DNA of 41,235 bases from Streptomyces sp. MA5143a (GTDB lineage: Bacteria; Actinomycetota; Actinomycetes; Streptomycetales; Streptomycetaceae), in assembly GCF_900290235.1 (NCBI RefSeq), contig NZ_OLMK01000045.1:1-41235 (forward strand), read 5' to 3'. This document shows positions 31,513-38,949 of this stretch, piece after piece (the stretch's first letter is position 1; every line of letters starts with the position of its first letter). The position numbers and the translations under genes are program-made. A model generated the notes under the pieces. That model was not told the DNA's origin, did no database searches, and worked only from the letters and a program-made list of their open reading frames with translations.

Positions 31513-32865
31513 ATGGCTTCCGCAAGCCGGACGCGATCACGGTCGCGTACACAAGCGGCCGACCCGCGTTCCGCTCATGCCGCTCGTACCGCTCCTTCCG
31601 TCGCACCCTCGGCCTCGCCCGCGGTAACGGCGCCTTCTCCCAGTCCGTTCGCACCGCATCTCAAGGCGGGGTCCGGGCACTTCGGGGCTTTCCGGTTGCA
31701 GCAGTTGCTGCTGGTCGAGGCGGCCGCCGCGGTACTGCTCGTCGGTTGGGCGGTGCACCCTCTCGTTCTCGTACCCGCGGTCGTCGTCGCGATCCTGCTG
31801 GTGCTGCTCGCCGTCGTACGTCGCAGGGGGCGCTCGTTGCCCGAATGGCTGGCAACAGCACGGGCGTTGAAGTCACGGCAGCGCAAGGCGGCCGAGACGG
31901 TGATACCGCCCGGGACCGAGCCGGGACTCGCGCCCGCGGTCGAGTGCGACCCGACGCTGCGCACGTACGCGTTCGGCGGACGGGACCGGCGCGGTGTCGG
32001 GATCATCGGAGACGGGACGTTCGTCAGCGCGGTGTTGCAGGTCGAGGCGGACGCGACGGCGTTGCGAGCCGACCGGAGCCGACAGCCGTTGCCGCTGAAC
32101 CTGGTGCGGGACGCGCTGGACGTCGACGGGATCCGGCTGGAGGGGGCGCAGATCGTGCTGCATACCCAACCGGCGCCCGCGATCCAGTTGCCCCAGCAGT
32201 CGGTGGCCGTCAGCAACTACGCGCCGTTGCAGGCCCAGACGGGTACGCCGGCCATTCGGATCACCTGGATCGCGCTGAAGCTCGACCCGGAGCTGTGCCC
32301 GGAGGCCGTGGCGGCGCGCGGCGGCGGTCTCCTGGGTGCGCAGAAGTGCGTCGTACGGGTCGCCGACCATCTGGCCAGCCGGCTGACCGGTGCCGGGTTC
32401 CGGGCGACCGTGCTCGACGAGGAGGAGCTGATCGCCGCCGTCGCGACCTCCGCCTGCGCCAATCCGCTGGTGACGGCGGAGGCCGGGCGTACGGACACTC
32501 CGCAGCGGCGGACCGAGGAGTCCGGGCGTAGCTGGCGGTGCGACAACCGGCGGCACACCACCTACTGGGTGCGGCGCTGGCCGCAGCTGGGCGGGCAGGG
32601 GACCTCGCTCCCCCGGCTCGTGGGCGCGCTGACAGCCGTGCCCGCGCTCGCTACGACCTTCAGTCTGACCCTGGCCCGCGGGGAGCGGCAGGACGTGACG
32701 CTCACCGGGCATCTGCGGGTGACCGGACGCAGCGACGACGAACTCGTCGCGGCCCGCCGCGCGTTGGAGCACGCCGCCCGCGAGACCGGCACGGGGCTCG
32801 CGCGCCTCGACCGCGAGCAACTGCCGGGTGTCCTCGCCACGCTGCCTCTCGGGGGTGCGCGATGA
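31513..32865 (+). CDS. eccE: Type VII secretion protein EccE
   Basis: EccE is the fourth core membrane protein of ESX complexes, joining EccB, EccC and EccD. The 450-aa protein has a disordered Ser/Arg/Pro-rich N-terminus (1-50), two hydrophobic helices (about 62-103, including LLVEAAAAVLLVGWAV and VVVAILLVLLAV) and a soluble domain with TYWVRRWPQ near 355, common in actinobacterial EccE. The ribosome-binding site (GGGG) is weak. The stop overlaps the next start as ATGA. Confidence 0.9.
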   Translation: MASASRTRSRSRTQAADPRSAHAARTAPSVAPSASPAVTAPSPSPFAPHLKAGSGHFGAFRLQQLLLVEAAAAVLLVGWAVHPLVLVPAVVVAILLVLLAVVRRRGRSLPEWLATARALKSRQRKAAETVIPPGTEPGLAPAVECDPTLRTYAFGGRDRRGVGIIGDGTFVSAVLQVEADATALRADRSRQPLPLNLVRDALDVDGIRLEGAQIVLHTQPAPAIQLPQQSVAVSNYAPLQAQTGTPAIRITWIALKLDPELCPEAVAARGGGLLGAQKCVVRVADHLASRLTGAGFRATVLDEEELIAAVATSACANPLVTAEAGRTDTPQRRTEESGRSWRCDNRRHTTYWVRRWPQLGGQGTSLPRLVGALTAVPALATTFSLTLARGERQDVTLTGHLRVTGRSDDELVAARRALEHAARETGTGLARLDREQLPGVLATLPLGGAR

Positions 32866-33728
32866 CGGTGACGACCGGCGCGGGTGCGCAGGCACCGGGT
32901 CCACAGCCGCAGGGGGCCCAACCCCAGGGGGCCCGGCCGCAGGGCGCGTATCCGGCGGGTTCGCCGGGGGGTTCCGTCTCGGGCGGGGCCTCGACCGGGC
33001 CGTCCGTCGGGGAGCGGGTGCGTGAGCGGGTGCGCTCCGGTCTGGGGCTCATCGGGCCCCGGCACGGCCGGCACACACTCACCGCCGGGCAACTCGACAC
33101 GCTGGCGCTGCCCATCGGGGACGACGGGGTCGTCATCGGGGTGGACGCCGAGGGCCAGCCCGCCGTGCTGGGCGTCAACCGGCCCACTCCGTACGACGTC
33201 GTCCTCATCGGCGGTTTGTGGACCGCCCAGGTCCTCGCCCTGCGCGCGGCGGCGACGGGTGCGCGGGTCGCCGTGGAGACCGGGCGGGCGCAGTTGTGGA
33301 TGCAGATGGTGCACGCCATGGGCGGCGGCCAGAACGGTATGACGGTGTACGACGTCGGCCGGGTGCCGCCGCAGGGCGCGTCGGCGGGCAACCCGGTGCT
33401 GGTGGTGCGTGACTGCGGTATGCGCCCGCCACGCGGCCGGGTGGTCTCCGGGCCCTGGCAGTCGGTGCTGACGCTGCTGCCGTATCTCAGCCCGGTGGCC
33501 CCGAGACTCATCCGTCAGGCGCGGCTCGTCGGCGTACAACGGGTCTCGCCGGACGAGGCAGCCGAGTTGGGGCGCACGATGGCGCTGCCCCGGGGGGACG
33601 TGGAGTCGCTGCCGACGCTCGCCGACGGCGTCACCCTGTGGTGCGCCGACCGCGACCGGCAGTACGTGATGACCCAGCCGACCGACGCGGAGACGGGTTT
33701 GCTGGGGACGCCCCGACGGATGGACTGA
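32862..33728 (+). CDS. ESX-linked protein of unknown function, coupled to eccE
   Basis: The 288-aa protein begins with a Pro/Gln/Gly-rich segment (about 1-50, with PQGAQPQGARPQGA repeats), followed by a basic helix (VGERVRERVRSGLGL). An alpha/beta domain then includes YDVVLIGGLWTAQVLALRAA and VLVVRDCG. No transmembrane helix is seen. Its ATG overlaps the eccE stop (ATGA), so it is made in step with eccE and is probably a cytoplasmic accessory of the secretion complex. The alpha/beta part recalls the soluble domain of EccE-type proteins, but I cannot assign it. No known Ecc or Esp family is recognised. Confidence 0.88.
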   Translation: MTVTTGAGAQAPGPQPQGAQPQGARPQGAYPAGSPGGSVSGGASTGPSVGERVRERVRSGLGLIGPRHGRHTLTAGQLDTLALPIGDDGVVIGVDAEGQPAVLGVNRPTPYDVVLIGGLWTAQVLALRAAATGARVAVETGRAQLWMQMVHAMGGGQNGMTVYDVGRVPPQGASAGNPVLVVRDCGMRPPRGRVVSGPWQSVLTLLPYLSPVAPRLIRQARLVGVQRVSPDEAAELGRTMALPRGDVESLPTLADGVTLWCADRDRQYVMTQPTDAETGLLGTPRRMD

Positions 33729-34129
33729 GGGTGCGCGCCCGGTCCGGGGCGCGTCCTCGGCGTGCCCGCCGGGTACGCCTCTCAGGGTCCTCCGTGGTGT
33801 GCGTGTCGGGTGAGCGTGTGTGAGGTATCCGTGTCGGGTTCCGCGTCAGGTGCCTCGCGGGAAGTCCGTCTCTGAGTGTCTCGTTCTGCTTGCTTTGCGG
33901 TAATGACCGGATGGGGCAGTCCCGTTGAGGGTGCGGGTGTCACCTCCGGGCAGGGTGTGACGGAACGGGCGGCCGCGGAGGGGCGGACGGGCCTGCCGTC
34001 GTCACGCTCGTGGTGATTAGGCTGGGACCGGGGGCGCACATCACGACGTTCAGGACGACACGGCTCGAACGACGAGAACGGTCGGCCCCGGTACGACTTT
34101 GAGGGTGCTCGACCACACCAGGAGGAATT
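33729..34129. promoter_or_regulatory. Intergenic region before the MinD-like gene
   Basis: The 401 bases hold no convincing gene; a minus-strand frame at 33940-34230 overlaps the start of the MinD-like gene and looks non-coding. A stem CGCGCCC (33734-33740) with GGGCGCG (33747-33753) lies 5 bases past the previous stop and may be a terminator. A TAGGCT hexamer at 34018-34023 is a possible -10 box without a clear -35. AGGAGGAATT directly precedes the GTG at 34130. Confidence 0.45.
33734..33753 (+). terminator. Short hairpin after the eccE-coupled gene
   Basis: A 7-bp GC stem with a 6-base loop, five bases past the stop at 33728. It probably ends the eccE transcript. Confidence 0.5.
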
Positions 34130-37100
34130 GTGAACAGCGATCGGGACGGGATGCGCGGGGGCTGGGCCACGCCCGGCGATGACCAGTCCGACGCGGAGTC
34201 CGCCATCGAGACGACGGGCGAGTTCACCATCGACTACGCACCGCCTGCCTGGTACACGCAGAACGCCTCGCCGCAAGGGGCCGGTTCGGACCCGGGGCCG
34301 GGGGCGGGGACGAACGTGGGGGCCGGTGCGGGTGCCGATGCCAGTGCGGGCGGCGCGGGTGCGGGTGCGGGAGGAGCCGCTCCGGTGGCCGGGCCCGTGA
34401 CACCTCCGCAGGCCCCGGCGTCGAGCGGCGCCTATCCCCCGCCGTGGCCCCCGGTGGCCGCCGCGCCCACGCCGGCCCCGGCTCCCGCCCAGGCGCCCAC
34501 TCCTGTCCCCCCTCCCGCACCCGCTCCGGCCGACATCGACAGCGGTGACATCGAGAGCGGCGCGACCATGCGGATCTCCGCCGCCGCGCTGAAGCGTGAC
34601 ATCGCACAGGTGGACACGCCTGGGGAGGTCGCTGCCGCTGCCCCCGGTGGGGGTGCGGAGGCCGCCTCGGACGCGCATGTGGTGGGTGACGGGGCCGCGG
34701 GCGCCGACGCGAGTGCGGAAGCACCCGAGGTCCAGGCCGAGGCTGAGGGCGTGGCGGTCGTCGGCGCAGGTGACCTGGACGGTGATCGTGGCGCCGAGGG
34801 AACCGCTCAGAGCGGTTCCGGGACCGACGGTTCGGTCGAGAGCGCTACTCAGGGGCAGGGTCAGGGTCCGGGTCCGGGTCCGGGTCCGGGTCCGGGTCAG
34901 GAGGGTGCCACCAACGTAGCCGGGGCCGACGCCGAACCAGCCGATGCGGTGGAGGGCCGGTCCGAGCCGGGTGATGTGAGCGCCGAGGGCTCGGCGGGTG
35001 CCGACGTGTCCGGCGAGGACGGCCCGAGCAGCGAGACCACGGAGGCTGCGACGGCCGCCGAGGTGCCCGGCGAAGCCGGTGGCCCGGAAGCCGAGCAGCC
35101 CGGTGACGCCGTCACCCCGGACGCCGCTGCCGGACAGGCCGAGCCGGCGAGCGCCGCCGCCCCGCAGGACACCCCTTCCGAGGGCGCCACCCCGCAGGTG
35201 CCCAGCCCGGACACGGACGAGCCCGCCAGCACCACCCCCGTCACCGCGAACGCCGAGGGCACGGCCCCGCAGAACGCACCGGCCGCGCCCGTCTCGCCGG
35301 ACGCCTCCGCTGCCGTACCGCAGACTCCTCCCGCCTGGACTCCCCCGCCGGCCCCGCAGGGCGGGCTGCCTCCGCTGCCGCCCGCGTACCAGCCCGCCGC
35401 GCCCACCCCGCCCGCACCGGCCGCGCAATGGCCCACGTCCGCGCCGTCGGCCCCGGCCGCGCAGGCGTTCCCGGAAACCCCGGATCCCGCGCAGTCGGCG
35501 GTCCCGCAGCAGCCGATCCACCCGCAGGCCCCCCAGGGTGCGCCCGCGGCCTGGAGCGACGCGGCCGATGCAGCACCGGGTGCGCCTGGCACGCCTGGTT
35601 CACCGTCGGCGCCAGGTACGCCCGGTACACCCGGTGCCCCGACGGCGCAGGGTGCGCCCGCCGTCCCGGGCACCCCCGGCACCCCCACCGCTCCGGGCAC
35701 CCCCACCGCTCCGGGCACCCCCGGCACCCCCACGCCCCCGCAGCCCCCGAACGACGTTCCGCCCCCGGCGGGTTACGGCTTCCCGCCACCCCCGGCGCAG
35801 CCCGGCCAGCCGGCCCAGCCCGCCCCCGGCTACGGCTTCCCCCAGCCGCCGGCACAGCCCGGCCACCCGGAACAGCCCGGACGGCCCGCGCACCCCGCCG
35901 CCAACTACGGCTTCCCGCAGCCCCCGGCCCACCCCGGCGCCCCCGCACCGTCCGCGCCCCCGGCTCAGCCCACCCCCGGCTACGGCTTCCCGCCCGCCGC
36001 CTCCGCGCCGCCGCAGGCGCCCGTACCCCAGCAAGGCGGCTACGGCTTCCCCCAGCCGCAGGCACAGCACGACACCCCGAACGCCCCCGGCACCCCGAAC
36101 GCCCCCGACGGCGCGAGCACGCCGGGTGCCCCTGCGGCCACGCCGACCCCGACCACCCCTCAGCCCCCGGCCCCGCCCGCGGGCTACGGCTTCCCGCACC
36201 CCGGCGCACCCCAGACTCCGGGCAGCCCCGCCGGTGCTTTCGGCGCACCCCATGCTCCGGGCGCCCCTGGCGCCCCCCAGAGCGGCTACGGCTTCCCCCA
36301 GCCCGGCGCGCCCGCCCAGCCGCCCGCTCCCATCCCCGGCCAGCCCGGCCCGGCAGGCCACGGCTTCCCCCAACCCCCGGCCCAACCCGGCACCCCGAAC
36401 ACCCCCGGCGCTCCCGGCAACCCCGATCACCCGGCCCGGCCCGGCCAGTTCGGTGATCCCGGAACCCCCGCCCACCCCCAAGCCCCCGCAGGCGCCCCCA
36501 CCGCCCCCGTCGACCCCCGTACCGGTGTCGCCTGGCCGCAGGCCGTGCAGCACGATCAGCGGCAGCCGACCAACCCCGGTGTGGCGCCGCTCGGTTACAC
36601 GGCGGCCGTCGAGCTGTCCTCCGACCGGCTGCTCAACAGCAAGAAGCAGAAGACGAAGAGCAGCCGGCCGGCGTCCGGCGGCGGACGGTTCAAGCTCGGG
36701 GGCAAGAAGGAGGAGGCCGAGCGGCAGCGGAAGCTCCAGCTGATCAGGACCCCCGTCCTGTCCTGCTACCGCATCGCGGTCATCAGCCTCAAGGGCGGCG
36801 TCGGCAAGACCACGACGACCACCGCCCTCGGCTCCACACTCGCCAGCGAACGCCAGGACAAGATCCTCGCGATCGACGCCAACCCGGACGCGGGCACGCT
36901 CGGCCGCCGCGTCCGCCGCGAGACCGGCGCCACCATCCGCGATCTGGTCCAGGCGATCCCGTACCTCAACTCGTACATGGACATCCGGCGGTTCACCTCC
37001 CAGGCCCCCTCGGGTCTGGAGATCATCGCCAACGACGTCGACCCGGCCGTCTCCACCACGTTCAACGACGAGGACTACCGGCGTGCGATCGACGTGCTCG

Positions 37101-37789
37101 GCAAGCAGTACCCGATCATCCTGACCGACTCGGGCACGGGTCTGCTCTACAGCGCGATGCGCGGAGTGCTGGACCTGGCCGACCAGCTGATCATCATCTC
37201 GACGCCGTCCGTGGACGGCGCGAGCAGCGCCAGTACGACGCTGGACTGGCTCTCCGCGCACGGCTACCAGGACCTGGTGGCGCGGTCCATCACGGTCATC
37301 TCGGGTGTGCGCGAGACGGGCAAGATGATCAAGGTGGAGGACATCGTCCACCACTTCGAGACGCGCTGCCGTGGCGTCGTGGTCGTACCGTTCGACGAAC
37401 ACCTCGCGGCCGGCGCGGAGTTGGACCTCGACATGATGCGGCCGAAGGTGCGGGAGGCGTACTTCACGCTCGCCGCGATGGTCGCCGAGGACATCGCACG
37501 GCACCAGCAGTCGCACGGTCTGTGGACGTCCGACGGCAACCCGCCGCCGGTGGCCGCCCCGCCCCTGCCGGGCCAGCCCGTCCCGGGCCAGCAGCCCTAC
37601 CCTCCCCAGGGCCAGCCCCATCCCGGCCAGCCGTACCCCGGCCAGCCCTATCCGGGTCAGGCCCCCCACCCCGGCCAGGCTCCCCAGCCCCACCCCGGCC
37701 AGCCGCTCTACGGCCACCCGGCGCCGGGCGGGCCGTACCCGCCCCAGCAGGGCCAGACCCCGCCGCCCGCCGCACCCCCGCAGCAGTAG
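34130..37789 (+). CDS. MinD/ParA-type ATPase with long repeat-rich N-terminus
   Basis: The 1219-aa protein has an N-terminal region of about 800 residues that is Pro, Gly and Ala rich and probably disordered. It contains a GP-repeat, collagen-like GTP/GAP triplets and eight copies of [YH]GFP. A basic segment (KKQKTKSSRP), the ATPase domain and a Pro-Gly-Gln tail (PGQPYPGQ repeats) follow. The ATPase has the deviant Walker A KGGVGKTT at 888-895, the A' strand ILAIDANPDAGTLG and the DSGTG switch. MinD/ParA proteins position complexes at membranes or on DNA. Similar Pro-rich MinD-like proteins occur in actinobacterial ESX loci (for example EspI-type), so a role in placing or gating the secretion system is plausible. 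AGGAGGAATT precedes the GTG. Confidence 0.9.
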   Translation: MNSDRDGMRGGWATPGDDQSDAESAIETTGEFTIDYAPPAWYTQNASPQGAGSDPGPGAGTNVGAGAGADASAGGAGAGAGGAAPVAGPVTPPQAPASSGAYPPPWPPVAAAPTPAPAPAQAPTPVPPPAPAPADIDSGDIESGATMRISAAALKRDIAQVDTPGEVAAAAPGGGAEAASDAHVVGDGAAGADASAEAPEVQAEAEGVAVVGAGDLDGDRGAEGTAQSGSGTDGSVESATQGQGQGPGPGPGPGPGQEGATNVAGADAEPADAVEGRSEPGDVSAEGSAGADVSGEDGPSSETTEAATAAEVPGEAGGPEAEQPGDAVTPDAAAGQAEPASAAAPQDTPSEGATPQVPSPDTDEPASTTPVTANAEGTAPQNAPAAPVSPDASAAVPQTPPAWTPPPAPQGGLPPLPPAYQPAAPTPPAPAAQWPTSAPSAPAAQAFPETPDPAQSAVPQQPIHPQAPQGAPAAWSDAADAAPGAPGTPGSPSAPGTPGTPGAPTAQGAPAVPGTPGTPTAPGTPTAPGTPGTPTPPQPPNDVPPPAGYGFPPPPAQPGQPAQPAPGYGFPQPPAQPGHPEQPGRPAHPAANYGFPQPPAHPGAPAPSAPPAQPTPGYGFPPAASAPPQAPVPQQGGYGFPQPQAQHDTPNAPGTPNAPDGASTPGAPAATPTPTTPQPPAPPAGYGFPHPGAPQTPGSPAGAFGAPHAPGAPGAPQSGYGFPQPGAPAQPPAPIPGQPGPAGHGFPQPPAQPGTPNTPGAPGNPDHPARPGQFGDPGTPAHPQAPAGAPTAPVDPRTGVAWPQAVQHDQRQPTNPGVAPLGYTAAVELSSDRLLNSKKQKTKSSRPASGGGRFKLGGKKEEAERQRKLQLIRTPVLSCYRIAVISLKGGVGKTTTTTALGSTLASERQDKILAIDANPDAGTLGRRVRRETGATIRDLVQAIPYLNSYMDIRRFTSQAPSGLEIIANDVDPAVSTTFNDEDYRRAIDVLGKQYPIILTDSGTGLLYSAMRGVLDLADQLIIISTPSVDGASSASTTLDWLSAHGYQDLVARSITVISGVRETGKMIKVEDIVHHFETRCRGVVVVPFDEHLAAGAELDLDMMRPKVREAYFTLAAMVAEDIARHQQSHGLWTSDGNPPPVAAPPLPGQPVPGQQPYPPQGQPHPGQPYPGQPYPGQAPHPGQAPQPHPGQPLYGHPAPGGPYPPQQGQTPPPAAPPQQ
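34859..34900. repeat. Hexamer tandem repeat (GGTCCG)5 flanked by GGTCAG
   Basis: Five exact GGTCCG units (34865-34894), with GGTCAG on each side, encode a Gly-Pro repeat in the MinD-like protein. Six-base units keep the frame, so copy number could vary between strains without breaking the gene. Confidence 0.9.
35771..36372. repeat. Eight imperfect YGFP repeats in the MinD-like protein
   Basis: The core GGCTACGGCTTCCC and close variants recur eight times at uneven spacing, encoding [AGPS][YNGH]GFPQPPAQPG-like units. Conservation is strongest in Y-G-F-P, which suggests a repeated short binding motif in a disordered linker. Confidence 0.85.
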
Positions 37790-37820
37790 CGGGAGCAGGT
37801 TCAGGGGCAGACCGGAGCAA

Positions 37821-37863
37821 TGGAAAGGCCCGTACCGTCCTCGACGGTACGGGCCTTTCCGTA
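37821..37863. terminator. Bidirectional terminator, 20-bp stem
   Basis: GGAAAGGCCCGTACCGTC (37823-37840) pairs perfectly with 37844-37861 around a CTC loop, and two more pairs extend it (one is a G-T wobble). It lies between the converging ends at 37789 and 37869. Confidence 0.9.
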
Positions 37864-37868
37864 TGGGG

Positions 37869-38822
37869 CTACTTCCCCTCGTACGCCGCGATCAGTTCAC
37901 GGCACTTCTTCACGTCCTCCGCCATCGCCACGAGCAGCGCCTCCAGCGACTCGAACTTCGCCTGTCCCCGTACGAACGCGAGGAAGTCGACGGCCACATG
38001 GAGCCCGTACAGATCGAGGCCGACGCGGTCGATCGCGTACGCCTCGACCGTGCGCTCGGTGCCGTCGAACTGCGGGTTCGTGCCGACGGAGATCGCGGCC
38101 GGCATGGCCTCGCCGTCGACGTGCAGCCAGCCGGCGTAGACGCCGTCGGCGGGGATCGCGGTGTGCGGGAGGGTCTCGACGTTGGCCGTGGGGAAGCCCA
38201 GCTCACGGCCGCGCTGGGCACCGCGTACGACGACGCCCTCGACGCGGTGGGGGCGCCCGAGGATCTCGTGTGCGCCCTCGACGTCGCCCTCGGCGATCAG
38301 CCGCCGGGTCAGGGTGGAGGAGAAGGGCTCGCCGCCGCCCGCCTCACCGCTGACGTACAGGTCGACGACCTCCACGTCGAAGTCGTACGTCTTGCCCTGC
38401 TCGGCGAGGAACAGCACGTCCCCGGCGGCCTTGTGGCCGAAGCGGAAGTTGGGGCCCTCGACGACCGCCTTGGCGTGCAGCTTGTCGACCAGGACCTTGA
38501 CCACGAAGTCGGCCGGCGACAGCCGGGAGAACTCCGTCGTGAAGGGCAGGACCAGCACCGCGTCCACACCCAGCTCGGCCATCAGTTCGGCGCGGCGGTG
38601 GTGCGGGGCGAGCAGCGGCGGGTGCGTGCCGGGGCGCACCACCTCGCTGGGGTGCGGGTCGAAGGTGACGACGACGGAGGGAACACCCAGCTCGCGGGCG
38701 CGTTCCACGGCGTGCCGGAGGATGAGCTGGTGCCCGCGGTGCACCCCGTCGTAGGAACCGATGGTGACGACGCTGCGCCCCCAGTCCTCGGGGATGTCCT
38801 CCAAGCCACGCCAGCGCTGCAC
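37869..38822 (-). CDS. ribF: Bifunctional riboflavin kinase/FAD synthetase
   Basis: RibF makes FMN from riboflavin and then FAD. The 317-aa protein has an N-terminal nucleotidyltransferase domain with SYDGVHRGHQ (HxGH-type motif at 28-31) and a C-terminal flavokinase domain with RGRELGFPTANV and GVYAGWL, normal for the family. The GTG at 38820-38822 has GAGGAG eight bases upstream. Single gene, convergent with the MinD-like gene. FAD supply also serves ThyX in this window, though nothing suggests a regulatory link. Confidence 0.96.
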   Translation of the reverse strand: MQRWRGLEDIPEDWGRSVVTIGSYDGVHRGHQLILRHAVERARELGVPSVVVTFDPHPSEVVRPGTHPPLLAPHHRRAELMAELGVDAVLVLPFTTEFSRLSPADFVVKVLVDKLHAKAVVEGPNFRFGHKAAGDVLFLAEQGKTYDFDVEVVDLYVSGEAGGGEPFSSTLTRRLIAEGDVEGAHEILGRPHRVEGVVVRGAQRGRELGFPTANVETLPHTAIPADGVYAGWLHVDGEAMPAAISVGTNPQFDGTERTVEAYAIDRVGLDLYGLHVAVDFLAFVRGQAKFESLEALLVAMAEDVKKCRELIAAYEGK

Positions 38823-38949
38823 TGTGACCGCTCCTCGTCGAACCTGTGTCCGTGGTTGCCTCTACGCAGGTCTAAGGGTGCCATGCCCGCGGGCGTCGGC
38901 CCGCATCGGCATCCGGCCTGTGACGGGGAGCACGGTCGAGGCACCCTTC

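Noticed and set aside
33782..35521. 579-codon minus-strand frame before and under the MinD-like gene
   Set aside because: Arg/Gly-rich shadow of the Pro/Ala-rich coding strand, with no start signal.
35771..36372. Repeat array mistaken for CRISPR
   Set aside because: The units are coding, imperfect, unevenly spaced and lie in frame within one gene; no cas genes are present.
35241..37717. Several long overlapping frames in the Pro-rich arm of the MinD-like gene
   Set aside because: GC-rich repeats leave all frames open; only the 1219-aa frame has a strong ribosome-binding site and a recognisable ATPase domain.
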